A stretch of 7,617 nt of DNA from an uncultured Verrucomicrobiota bacterium (lineage in GTDB: Bacteria > Verrucomicrobiota > Verrucomicrobiae > Opitutales > Opitutaceae): NCBI GenBank assembly GCA_946481225.1, contig CAMLNJ010000128.1, positions 1 to 7,617 on the forward strand, written 5' to 3'. A program made the position numbers and the translations under genes. Each line of letters starts with the position of its first letter. The first letter of the stretch is position 1. The notes beneath the pieces were generated by a model. The model had not been told where the DNA came from and did no database searches. It worked only from the letters and a program-made list of their open reading frames with translations. Below are positions 1 to 6,712 of the stretch, one piece after another.

Positions 1-69
1 AGGCAGGGGAACGAAGGAGATGATAGGCCTCGGTCTGTCGTTCTGTTTTCTGTCGGTCTGTCGTTCTGT
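1..69. other. Spacer downstream of the GldG-type gene, mostly repeat sequence
   Basis: No coding region is supported here. The right half is taken up by a TCTGTCG-type repeat (described separately). The left half contains ggaacgaagg at 8-17 and gatgatagg at 19-27. These loosely resemble ggaacgacgaagg (2405-2417) and gatgacagg in the middle of the inverted-repeat element at 2357-2508, so the window edge may cut through a second, shorter copy of that element. In related transporter clusters a DUF4340-type protein often follows GldG; whether it does here cannot be seen. Confidence 0.5.
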
Positions 70-71
70 TT
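34..71 (+). repeat. TCTGTCG-type repeat, copy 1
   Basis: A 38-base unit made of two near-identical halves: cggtctgtcgttctgttt occurs at 31-48 and again at 54-71. By eye it matches the unit at 2471-2508 at 33 of 38 positions without gaps. It overlaps the last two bases of the GldG-type stop codon (complement of 70-72), so in the transcript it begins at the stop. It is either a dispersed repeat or a short simple-sequence array. No function can be assigned from sequence alone. Confidence 0.75.
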
Positions 72-1536
72 AGCGGCGGCGGTTCCAGTAGACGAGGAGG
101 CCGACGACGGCGGCGGCGGCGGGGAGGGCGAAGAGGAGGGTGAGGCGGAGGCGGCCGAGCTGGGCGGAGGAGAGGGAGAGCTGGAATTTCTCCACGGGGC
201 GGGGCGGGAGGTTGAGCTGGGTGTCGCGGTCGACGAGCCAGTTGACGGCGGCGAACGCGAGGAAGGCGTTCACGCCGGCGATGCGTTGGTTGGCGATCCA
301 GTCGGCGTTGCCAAAGACGGCGAGGCGGCCGCCGCGGACGCTGAAGGGGAGGGCGCTCTTGGGCGTGACGCGTTCGGAGGCGACGCCAAGGCCGAGGCGC
401 GGGGGCGGCAGGAGGTCGGTCTCGTCGCGCGTCGGGGCGCCGGTTTGCCGGTAGGACCGTTCACCCCAGGCGGTGGGGGACGCGCCGACGAGGGGGATGA
501 CGGAGAGGGCGGGATCGAGGGAGCGGCCGGGGTCGGCACGGACGACGCGGGAGGCGCCGAAGCGGAGGGCGATCTTGTTGTCGGCGAGGAAGCGCACGGC
601 GGAGTGGCCGGAGTCGGAGGGGTAGGCGACGAGATCGCCGGTGTCGGAGCGTCCGTCTGGGCCGGGATCGATGACCACGACGTCGTCGGCCTGGACGCCC
701 CAGTCGAAGAGCAGATCGTCGAGACCGTGGCGGATGCCGGGCTTCAGGAGGAGGAGGAGGCGGCCGGCCTGGGTGGAGAGGTAGCGGCGGAGGAGCTCCT
801 GCTCGGCGGGGGTATAACGGCCCTGGGTGCCGACGCAGACGAGGAGATCGGCGTCGGGGGGGAGGGCGCGTTCGGTGGGCAGGTCGAGGACGTCGACCTC
901 GAAGTTGCGCAGACGAAGTTCGTCGCGGAGGACGGACAGGCCCCGGTCGGGGGACGGGTCGGCGGGGTCCATTTCTCCGTGGCCGATGAGGAAGTAGATC
1001 TTCTGTTTTTTGGTGCGGGTGACGTCGAGGATGGCGGCGGTGAAGGCCTGCTCGCCGGTGAAGGCGACCTTTTGTTCGTTTTTGATGCGGTAGAGGTCGT
1101 CGAGCTTGATCTCGCGGCGATTGGCGCCGGCGAAGACAAAGATGCGGTTCGGGTCGGTGACGCCGTGGCGCTCGGCTGCGGTGCTATTCCGGAATACGTT
1201 GATGAACTCGACCTTGATCGGGCCGCGGGGGTTGGCGGCGGAGGCGTCGACGTAGTCGCGCAGGAGGCTGCGCACGTTGCGGTAGGCCTGGACGAGGTCG
1301 TCGTTGTCGGCGTCTTCGGTGAAGGTGACGACGATGGTGACGGGCGCGGGCAGCTCCTTGAGGTAGGAACGGGTCTCGGCGGAGAGCGAATGCCGGGAGT
1401 GGCGGGAAAGGTCGATGCGCCAGGCGTGGCGGGTGGCGAGGAAGTTGAGGCCGGCGACGAGGGTGAGAATGAGGAAGCCCTGCGCGAGCAGGTGCGCGGT
1501 GCGGCGGCGGCGGGCGGAGGCGAAGGTGGCGGGCAT
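70..1536 (-). CDS. GldG family ABC transporter accessory membrane protein
   Basis: Encodes 488 residues from the ATG at 1536. An N-terminal membrane helix lies at about 15-34. It is followed by a region typical of GldG-type proteins (DUF7088-like, about 38-150) and an ABC_transp_aux-type domain (about 185-440) with the family signature IYFLIGHGE (190-198) and a late FGNADWIAN segment (408-416). A second membrane helix lies at about 463-485, followed by a basic tail, WNRRR. Most of the protein should therefore sit outside the membrane between two anchors. In gliding Bacteroidetes GldG works with the ATPase GldA and permease GldF; elsewhere the transported substrate is unknown. It follows the permease gene, the usual order. 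A longer reading with a GTG start at 1557 adds seven residues, but that GTG lies inside a dispersed-type repeat, so the ATG is preferred. No Shine-Dalgarno sequence is visible at either start. Family assignment is firm; biological role is not. Confidence 0.92.
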   Translation of the reverse strand: MPATFASARRRRTAHLLAQGFLILTLVAGLNFLATRHAWRIDLSRHSRHSLSAETRSYLKELPAPVTIVVTFTEDADNDDLVQAYRNVRSLLRDYVDASAANPRGPIKVEFINVFRNSTAAERHGVTDPNRIFVFAGANRREIKLDDLYRIKNEQKVAFTGEQAFTAAILDVTRTKKQKIYFLIGHGEMDPADPSPDRGLSVLRDELRLRNFEVDVLDLPTERALPPDADLLVCVGTQGRYTPAEQELLRRYLSTQAGRLLLLLKPGIRHGLDDLLFDWGVQADDVVVIDPGPDGRSDTGDLVAYPSDSGHSAVRFLADNKIALRFGASRVVRADPGRSLDPALSVIPLVGASPTAWGERSYRQTGAPTRDETDLLPPPRLGLGVASERVTPKSALPFSVRGGRLAVFGNADWIANQRIAGVNAFLAFAAVNWLVDRDTQLNLPPRPVEKFQLSLSSAQLGRLRLTLLFALPAAAAVVGLLVYWNRRR

Positions 1537-1546
1537 CGGGCGGCGA

Positions 1547-1581
1547 TTTTTAACCACGGATTACTCGGATGGGCACGGATG
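1547..1581 (-). repeat. ATCCGTG / GGTTAAAA-type dispersed repeat
   Basis: On the minus strand this 35-base stretch reads as three imperfect units: ATCCGTGCCC, ATCCGAGTA and ATCCGTGGTTAAAAA. From memory, sequences of this kind (ATCCGTG...ATCCGTGGTTAAAA) occur many times between genes in Verrucomicrobiota and some other bacteria; that is general knowledge, not a search result. It begins about 10 bases after the permease stop and ends about 10 bases before the preferred ATG of the GldG-type gene. The alternative GTG start of that gene lies within it. Confidence 0.6.
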
Positions 1582-1591
1582 TCGGAGTGGG

Positions 1592-2353
1592 TCAGCTGTG
1601 CAGCAGCTTGGCCTCGACGCCGAGGATGCCGAGGATGAGGGAGAGGGTGGCGCCGCTCAGGTAGTAGAGGACCTGGCGGGTATCGACGACGCCGCGGGTG
1701 AAGTCCTCAAGATGGGTGAAGACCTGGAGGTAGTCGACGGCGGCGCGGACGGAGGCGAGATGCTCGAGTTTCAGGACCTCGAGGGTGGAGGCGAAGCGCG
1801 TGCCGAAGACGAGGGCGAGGAGGAGGACGAAGGCGAGGATGCCGGCTACGGCCTGGTTGCGGGTGAGGGCGCTGGCGAGGATGCCGACGGAGATGAAGAG
1901 CGTGCCGGAGACGGCGACGAAGAGATAGCCGCCGATGAGAGGACCGTGGTCGAAGTGCTGGGCGGAGCCGGCGAACTTCTGGAGGATGTAGAAGAAGCCG
2001 CCGGTGGCGGCCCAAAGCCCGAGATAGAGGGCGTAGGCGGCGAAGAACTTGGCGAGCACGACCTGCGGCGTGGTGACCGGGGTGGTGAGGAGGGTCTCGA
2101 GGGTGCCGAGGCGGCGCTCCTCGGCGAGGGACTTCATGGTGAGGAGCGGCACCATGAAAAACACCGGCATCCAGAAGAGTTGGAAGAACACGGACGCGGG
2201 CGAGTCTTCCTGCGGGGCGGAGGCGAAGGTCTCGAGGATGCCCGCGAAGATGAAGCCCATCACGAGGAGGAAGAGCGTCGCGGCGATGTAGGTCGCGGGG
2301 CTGACGAGCAGCATGCGGAGCTCGTGGGCGAGGAGGATGCGGAAGGGGCGCAT
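1592..2353 (-). CDS. ABC-2 type transporter permease (GldF-like)
   Basis: Encodes 253 residues from the ATG at 2353, a usual length for a GldF-type permease. Hydrophobic segments at about 20-42, 58-74, 102-125, 139-160, 166-186 and 227-247 suggest six membrane helices. The short cytoplasmic motif after helix 2, EERRLGTLETLLTTPVT (78-94), is the hallmark of this ABC-2 permease group and probably contacts the ATPase. The N-terminus MRPFRILLAHELRMLLVSP is also typical: a short amphipathic stretch before the first helix. The reading frame stays open upstream to 2449, but those extra residues come from the TCTGTCG-type repeat element and are not family sequence, so the start at 2353 is chosen. It lies between the ATPase and GldG-type genes and should form the membrane channel of that transporter. 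The substrate is unknown. No Shine-Dalgarno sequence precedes the start. Confidence 0.92.
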   Translation of the reverse strand: MRPFRILLAHELRMLLVSPATYIAATLFLLVMGFIFAGILETFASAPQEDSPASVFFQLFWMPVFFMVPLLTMKSLAEERRLGTLETLLTTPVTTPQVVLAKFFAAYALYLGLWAATGGFFYILQKFAGSAQHFDHGPLIGGYLFVAVSGTLFISVGILASALTRNQAVAGILAFVLLLALVFGTRFASTLEVLKLEHLASVRAAVDYLQVFTHLEDFTRGVVDTRQVLYYLSGATLSLILGILGVEAKLLHS

Positions 2354-2356
2354 GTG

Positions 2357-2394
2357 AATCAGAGCGGAAGAGCGACAGAGGACAGCGCGACAGA
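2357..2394 (-). repeat. TCTGTCG-type repeat, copy 2 (inverted arm)
   Basis: Read on the minus strand, this 38-base unit aligns without gaps to the unit at 2471-2508 at 29 of 38 positions by eye, sharing CTCTGTCGCTCT. It forms one arm of an imperfect inverted repeat and ends three bases upstream of the permease ATG. Confidence 0.7.
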
Positions 2395-2470
2395 GCGCTG
2401 AAACGGAACGACGAAGGCAGGCGGGATGACAGGGCAGCGGCGGGGGCAATGGTATGGCGAGGGCATGGCG

Positions 2471-2508
2471 TCTGTCGTTCTACTCTCTGTCGCTCTGTCG
2501 TTCTGGTT
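2471..2508 (+). repeat. TCTGTCG-type repeat, copy 3
   Basis: Unit beginning tctgtcgttct, with 33 of 38 positions identical to copy 1 at 34-71. It lies two bases beyond the ATPase stop codon (complement of 2511-2513), the same placement that copy 1 has relative to the GldG-type stop. It forms the second arm of the inverted repeat with 2357-2394. Confidence 0.75.
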
Positions 2509-2510
2509 TT

Positions 2511-3515
2511 TCAGGCGGCCTTGGCCTGGGTGGCGGCGAGGAAGACCTCCTCGAGGGTGTGGCGGGCGCGGGTGAGGGCGCGGAGGCGGAAGCGGGTGTC
2601 GCGAGCGAGGGCGTTGACGAGGGCTTCGCGGAGGTCGGGGGCGTCGGACGGCGCGGAGAGGCGCAGGGTGACGAAGCCGGCGGCGTCCGCGTCGGCGGTG
2701 GAAACGGTCGCGAGGCCGGGGTGCAGGCCGGCAAGGACGGCGGGGAGCTGGTCGAGAGGGCCGGCTAGCTCGAGCTCGTAGTGGCCGGGACCGAAGAACT
2801 CGTGGCGGAGGTCGGCGGGGGCGCCGGCGGCGACGACGCGGCCTTGGTTGACGATGACGACGCGGTCGCAGGTGGCCTCGATCTCGGGGAGGATGTGCGA
2901 GCTGATGAGGACGGTCATGCGGCCGCGCAGGGAGGCGATGAGGTCGCGGACGGCGAGGATCTGGTGCGGGTCGAGGCCGATGGTGGGCTCGTCCATGATG
3001 ATGAGCCGCGGCTCGGCGAGGATGGCGTCGGCGATGCCGACGCGCTGGCGGTAGCCTTTGGAGAGCTTGCCGATGATGCGGTCGCGGACGCGGCCGAGGT
3101 CGCAGAGATGGACGACCTCGTCGAGGCGCGGGGCGAGCTTGCGGCGGGTGAGGCCTTTGAGGCGGCCGCGAAAGTGGAGGTATTCGCCGACCCGCATGTC
3201 GTCGGGGAGCGGGTTGTTCTCCGGCATGTAGCCGAGGTGGTTCTTCACCTCGGCGGGGTGGGCGGCGACGTCGATGCCGCAGACGGTGACCTGGCCGGAG
3301 GTGGCGGGGAGAAAACCGGTGAGGATGCGGAGGGTGGTGGACTTGCCGGCGCCGTTGGGGCCGAGGAGGCCGATGATTTCGCCGTGGGCGACCTCGAAGC
3401 TCACGCCGCGCACGGCGAGGTGGCCGGCGTAACTCTTTACCAAATCGCGGACAACGATGGCGGGAGCGGAGGCTGCGGCGGTGGCGGGAGAAGTTTGAAC
3501 GGCGGGTTCTGGCAT
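2511..3515 (-). CDS. ABC transporter ATP-binding protein (GldA-like)
   Basis: Encodes 334 residues from the ATG at 3515. A Pro/Ala-rich start of about 20 residues leads into a complete nucleotide-binding domain. Walker A is GPNGAGKST (52-60). The Q-loop region is GYMPENNPLP (95-104), with Glu where most ABC ATPases have Gln. The signature is LSKGYRQRVG (151-160) in place of LSGGQ. Walker B is LIIMDEPTIGLDP (171-183), with D175 and catalytic E176. The switch histidine is H207 in ISSHIL. The LSKGY signature and PEN Q-loop are typical of the GldA/ABC-2 export group, so the protein is predicted to be active. A C-terminal region (about 235-334) ends in TLEEVFLAAT, as usual for this group. It should energise the permease encoded next. 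A TTG at 3599 would extend the frame by 28 residues that do not look like family sequence, so the ATG is chosen. No clear Shine-Dalgarno sequence is present. Confidence 0.94.
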   Translation of the reverse strand: MPEPAVQTSPATAAASAPAIVVRDLVKSYAGHLAVRGVSFEVAHGEIIGLLGPNGAGKSTTLRILTGFLPATSGQVTVCGIDVAAHPAEVKNHLGYMPENNPLPDDMRVGEYLHFRGRLKGLTRRKLAPRLDEVVHLCDLGRVRDRIIGKLSKGYRQRVGIADAILAEPRLIIMDEPTIGLDPHQILAVRDLIASLRGRMTVLISSHILPEIEATCDRVVIVNQGRVVAAGAPADLRHEFFGPGHYELELAGPLDQLPAVLAGLHPGLATVSTADADAAGFVTLRLSAPSDAPDLREALVNALARDTRFRLRALTRARHTLEEVFLAATQAKAA

Positions 3516-3602
3516 GAAGGGCGGCGAGCTTTGATAGCCTGCGACTCTCCGCCAATGCCCAATGTTGCGCGGAATTTCAGGCGTCGGCTTAGCGATCAAG
3601 CC

Positions 3603-3624
3603 ACGGGCGGAGGGACCCGCCCGT
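3603..3624. repeat. Perfect GC-rich hairpin between the LamG gene and the transporter operon
   Basis: acgggcgg (3603-3610) pairs exactly with ccgcccgt (3617-3624) around a six-base loop, agggac. It lies about 70 bases after the LamG-protein stop and 90 bases before the ATPase ATG, in a 176-base spacer without a gene. It could end the upstream transcript, but no run of U follows on the minus strand, so it is not a standard intrinsic terminator. It could equally be a REP-like dispersed palindrome. Confidence 0.6.
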
Positions 3625-3691
3625 CCACCCCCAATCCGTCCTTACGGCGCAGGCGCGTGGCTCTCCCACGCTTTGCAGTCGCCGAACTGTC

Positions 3692-6600
3692 TCAGGGGAG
3701 CGTGACGTTCAGTCGGAGGAAGCGGCGGGGGGCGGCGTTGGTCGGGAGGGTGTCGCGATAGAGGACGGTCTCGGTGCCGTCGCCGTTGGCGAGCGGGGCG
3801 CCGACCTGGACGGCGGGTTCCCACGTGGAGAGATCGCCGGTGGCTTCGGCGGAGTAGACGACGCCTTGGCGGCCGACGGGGCGGCGGACGTGGAGGGCGA
3901 GGTAGGTGTCGGTGCCGTTGGACCAGGTCGCGGCGACGGGGAGGCCGGGGCGGTTTTCCGCCCAAGCGGTGGCGTCGGGGGCGGCGGGATCGAGGCCGAG
4001 GGCCCATTCGAGGAGGTTGTTTGCGCCGTCCTGATCGGGGTCGGCGGTGGCGCCGATCACGGTCTCGTCGGTCTGGCCGGGGTAGGCGGCGGCGAGCCAG
4101 TCGGCGTAGACGTGGGGGTTGGAGGCCACGTTGACGACGAGGTCGTTGAAGGTCGTGGCGTTGGCGTTGGTCGCGGAGAGGCGGAGGACGTAGGCGCCGG
4201 CGCGGTTGAAGGTGACGCTGGTCGACGGCGAGGAGGCGGACGCGAAGGTGGCGTCGCCGGGGCCGCTGACGCGGGTCCAGACGGTTGAGGCAAGGGCGCC
4301 GGCGTCGACGGTGGCGGAGCCGTTGAGGGTGGAGGCGACGCCGCTGGTGGCGGCGGGAGCGGTGCCGACGGAGACGTTGGGCGCGACGGCGGAGATGGCG
4401 AAGGCGGCGACCTCGGAGGCGGAGAGGGCGCGGCGGTGGAGGCGCAGGTCGTCGAGGAGGCCGTCGAGGTAGGCGTCGCTGGCGAACTGGGAGCGGCCGA
4501 GGTAGTTTTGCGTGGTGGACCCGAGGCCGGAGGGAGCGACGGTGAGGCCGGTGTTGCGGCCGACCTCGACGCCGTTGACGTAGAGGATGCCGAGCGCGCC
4601 GGACTGGGTGACGGCGACGTGCGTCCAGACGCCGGCGGAGAGGGGGGCGGCGCCGCTGATGGTCTGCTCGCTGCCGCTGGCGGATTTGATCGCGAAGCGG
4701 ACGGGGCCGCCGGAGCCGGCGGAGGGGGTGATGAACAGGTAGTTGGAGGTGCCGCTGCCGAAATCGAGGATGCGCGACCAGGCGCCGATGGTGTCGAGTT
4801 TCACCCAGGCGGAGGCGGTGAAGGCGGAGAGATCGGAGACAATGCCGGTCGGGAGGGTGGCGTGCTGGCTGACGCCATCGAGGGATACAGCGTTGTTGAG
4901 CAGGCCGGCCATGCGGGCGGGGGAACCGACGAGGGTGGCGGGGCGTGCGCCGGCCGAGGAATCGGCGGCGGTGGCGCCGGAGCTCTCGTCGAACTTGAGC
5001 CAGAGGGCGAGGTTGGCGTCCGGGGCGGGCTTCACGCCGACGGTAACCTGGGCGGTGGCGCTGCCGGAGGGGTTGTTGTGGGTTACGCGCAGGACGTAGG
5101 TGCCGACGGCGGAGAAGCGCACGGTGGTGGAGGCGCTGGTCGACGAGGCGAAGGTGACGGAGGCCGGGCCGCTGACGAGGGACCATTGCAGACCGGTCGA
5201 GAGCTGGCCGCCGGGGACGGCGAGGAGCTGGAGCTGCGCCGGCGCGCCGGTGAGCGCGATCGCGGCGACGGCGGGGCTGGAGATGGAGACGGTGGGCTCG
5301 CCGACGAGGGACTTGATCTCGATGGCGCTCAACGCGCGGGCGTAGAGGCGGAGGTCGTCGAGGTCGCCGGCGTAGCGGTCGGCGGAGGACGCGTCGACCG
5401 GGGCGGCGCCGAGGAAGAGGTCGCCGGTGCCGGCGGCGATAGTGCCGGTGGCGGGGACGGAGCCGGTCTGGACGCCGTTGACGTAGAGGCGCAGCGCGGC
5501 GCCGTCGTAGGTGGCGACGACGAGCGACCAGATGTCGGCGGCGGGCAGGGGCGCGGTGACGGAGCGGGAGGGATCGCCGAGCTCGAACTTCAGCAAGCCG
5601 TCGCTGGCGAGGAGGCGATACTGAAGAGGCGCGGAGCCTTTTTGCACGAGGACGCGTTGGCCGGAGCCGCTCCAATCGGAGGGGCGAATCCAGGCGGAGA
5701 GGGTGAGGGCGGAGGCGGGGTTGAGCGCGGCGTCGTCGGAGACGCGGCCGTGGCCGGTGGCGCCGTCGAAACGGAGGGCGTTGCCGGAGGGGCCGGCGAC
5801 GAAGTTCGCGCCGCCGGAGAGGGCGACGGCGGGGCCGCCGACGAGGGAGGCCGCGGAGGTGCCGGAGGTTTCGTTGAACTCATACCACGCCTCGGGCGGG
5901 GCGGTGGAGGTGAGGGAGTCGGGGCCGGTCTGGTAGTTGCCGAGGATCTGCTGGTCGCTCAGGGCGTAGTCGTAGATACGGAACTCGTCGTAGGTGGCGT
6001 TGATGTTGGAGTCGGCGGACCAGTTGGAGCGACCGAGCCAGACGTTGAGGTCGGGCAGGGTGTCGGGGCCGAGGAGGGAGGGGGCGGTCTTGAGGAGCGC
6101 GCCGTTGCGGTAGAGTTTCCAGGCCGCGGCGGCGGGGTCGTAGGTCGCGACGAGGTGGACGCGCTGGCCGAGGATGGTGCCGCCGGCGCTGTCCTGGGTG
6201 GATCCGCCGGTCAGGCCGCTGCCGCCGCGCTCGAAGCGGATGGTCTGGGCGGTGCCGACGTTGGCGGAGACGATGAGGTAGTCGGTGCCGTTGAAGGTGC
6301 CGCCGAGGGCGGTGGTCTCGCCGGTGCTGTTGGCGCCGAAGTCGAGGAGGCGCGAGTAGTTGAAGTTGGCGTGGACGGTGACCCAGAGTTCGTAGCTGGC
6401 GGCGGCGTATCCGGGATTCTGCGACAGGGAGCCGGAGGCGATGCCGTTGGGCAGGTCGATGTAGGCGGCGGTGGCGGGGGCTCCGCCGGGGAGGCGGAGG
6501 CCGGAGCCGGTAAAGGAGGCGCCGGCGCCGCGGACGACGCCGTGGGCGGAGCCGATGGAGTCGGCGACGGCGGCGCCGTCGGGCGCGGAGGCGGCGGCCT

Positions 6601-6712
6601 CGGCGAAGCGGTAGCGATGGACGGGCCCGGCGCCGAGCGCGCGCTGGGCGCGCAGTCCGGAGGCCGCGAGGGAAACCGCCAGCAGGGCGAGGAGGAGGCG
6701 GGCGGGTTTCAT
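3692..6712 (-). CDS. Secreted multi-domain LamG protein with PKD-like domains
   Basis: Encodes 1006 residues from the ATG at 6712. A signal peptide is clear (MKPARLLLALLAVSLAASG, likely cut after A22). Three LamG-like jelly-roll domains follow at about 31-260, 276-470 and 568-773. Each has an LYxNG strand (200-204, 409-413, 710-714) and a closing strand such as LDDLRLYARALS (451-462). Two PKD-like (K319-type) domains, about 473-560 and 778-864, share WxxVSGP and a late GxYVLR strand. The C-terminal part (865-1006) has an EF-hand-like loop DPDQDGANNLLE (891-902) and a short tail ending RFLRLNVTLP, a style common in secreted Verrucomicrobiota proteins. No LPXTG, PEP-CTERM or membrane anchor is seen. 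It probably binds glycans or other surfaces outside the cell; no catalytic site is recognisable. The ATG overlaps the TGA of the lectin gene (ATGA), pointing to translational coupling. The frame is open for 248 more codons upstream, but that stretch is an Arg-rich shadow of the lectin gene. Confidence 0.9.
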   Translation of the reverse strand: MKPARLLLALLAVSLAASGLRAQRALGAGPVHRYRFAEAAASAPDGAAVADSIGSAHGVVRGAGASFTGSGLRLPGGAPATAAYIDLPNGIASGSLSQNPGYAAASYELWVTVHANFNYSRLLDFGANSTGETTALGGTFNGTDYLIVSANVGTAQTIRFERGGSGLTGGSTQDSAGGTILGQRVHLVATYDPAAAAWKLYRNGALLKTAPSLLGPDTLPDLNVWLGRSNWSADSNINATYDEFRIYDYALSDQQILGNYQTGPDSLTSTAPPEAWYEFNETSGTSAASLVGGPAVALSGGANFVAGPSGNALRFDGATGHGRVSDDAALNPASALTLSAWIRPSDWSGSGQRVLVQKGSAPLQYRLLASDGLLKFELGDPSRSVTAPLPAADIWSLVVATYDGAALRLYVNGVQTGSVPATGTIAAGTGDLFLGAAPVDASSADRYAGDLDDLRLYARALSAIEIKSLVGEPTVSISSPAVAAIALTGAPAQLQLLAVPGGQLSTGLQWSLVSGPASVTFASSTSASTTVRFSAVGTYVLRVTHNNPSGSATAQVTVGVKPAPDANLALWLKFDESSGATAADSSAGARPATLVGSPARMAGLLNNAVSLDGVSQHATLPTGIVSDLSAFTASAWVKLDTIGAWSRILDFGSGTSNYLFITPSAGSGGPVRFAIKSASGSEQTISGAAPLSAGVWTHVAVTQSGALGILYVNGVEVGRNTGLTVAPSGLGSTTQNYLGRSQFASDAYLDGLLDDLRLHRRALSASEVAAFAISAVAPNVSVGTAPAATSGVASTLNGSATVDAGALASTVWTRVSGPGDATFASASSPSTSVTFNRAGAYVLRLSATNANATTFNDLVVNVASNPHVYADWLAAAYPGQTDETVIGATADPDQDGANNLLEWALGLDPAAPDATAWAENRPGLPVAATWSNGTDTYLALHVRRPVGRQGVVYSAEATGDLSTWEPAVQVGAPLANGDGTETVLYRDTLPTNAAPRRFLRLNVTLP
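6709..6712 (-). promoter_or_regulatory. ATGA stop-start overlap between lectin and LamG genes
   Basis: The TGA that ends the lectin gene and the ATG that starts the LamG gene share bases. The sequence before the ATG (GTCGACCCCGACCT) has no Shine-Dalgarno motif. Ribosomes finishing the lectin gene probably restart here. This supports the choice of start for the LamG gene and places both genes on one transcript. Confidence 0.75.

Larger units (their letters stand above)
2357..2508. other. Inverted-repeat element filling the ATPase-permease gap (MITE-like or long hairpin)
   Basis: Almost the entire 157-base gap between the ATPase stop and the permease ATG is this element: two inverted 38-base arms (2357-2394 and 2471-2508) around a 76-base centre. 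In the transcript the arms could pair into a long imperfect stem. There is no transposase and no flanking target duplication that I can recognise, so calling it a non-autonomous mobile element is only one option. A structured spacer affecting transcript stability or termination is another. It makes an unusually large gap inside what is otherwise a normal transporter operon. Confidence 0.5.

Noticed and set aside
31..71. Short direct repeats resembling a CRISPR unit
   Set aside because: Only two adjacent 18-base copies with a five-base gap, no spacers of regular length and no cas genes.
286..1638. 450-residue plus-strand ORF opposite the GldG-type gene
   Set aside because: Gly/Val/Asp-rich low-complexity translation, antisense to a clear GldG-type protein.
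2354..2449. N-terminal extension of the permease to 2449
   Set aside because: The added residues are translated repeat sequence; the family-like N-terminus begins at the ATG at 2353.
3570..3598. Possible sigma70-type promoter for the ATPase (TTGATC, 17 bases, AATTCC)
   Set aside because: The -35 is fair but the -10 matches the consensus poorly; too weak to report as a feature.
3516..3599. TTG start at 3599 for the ATPase
   Set aside because: The added 28 residues show no family resemblance and a good ATG occurs at 3515.
3642..5675. 677-residue minus-strand ORF in another frame inside the LamG gene
   Set aside because: Arg/Pro-dominated translation typical of an out-of-frame reading of GC-rich DNA.
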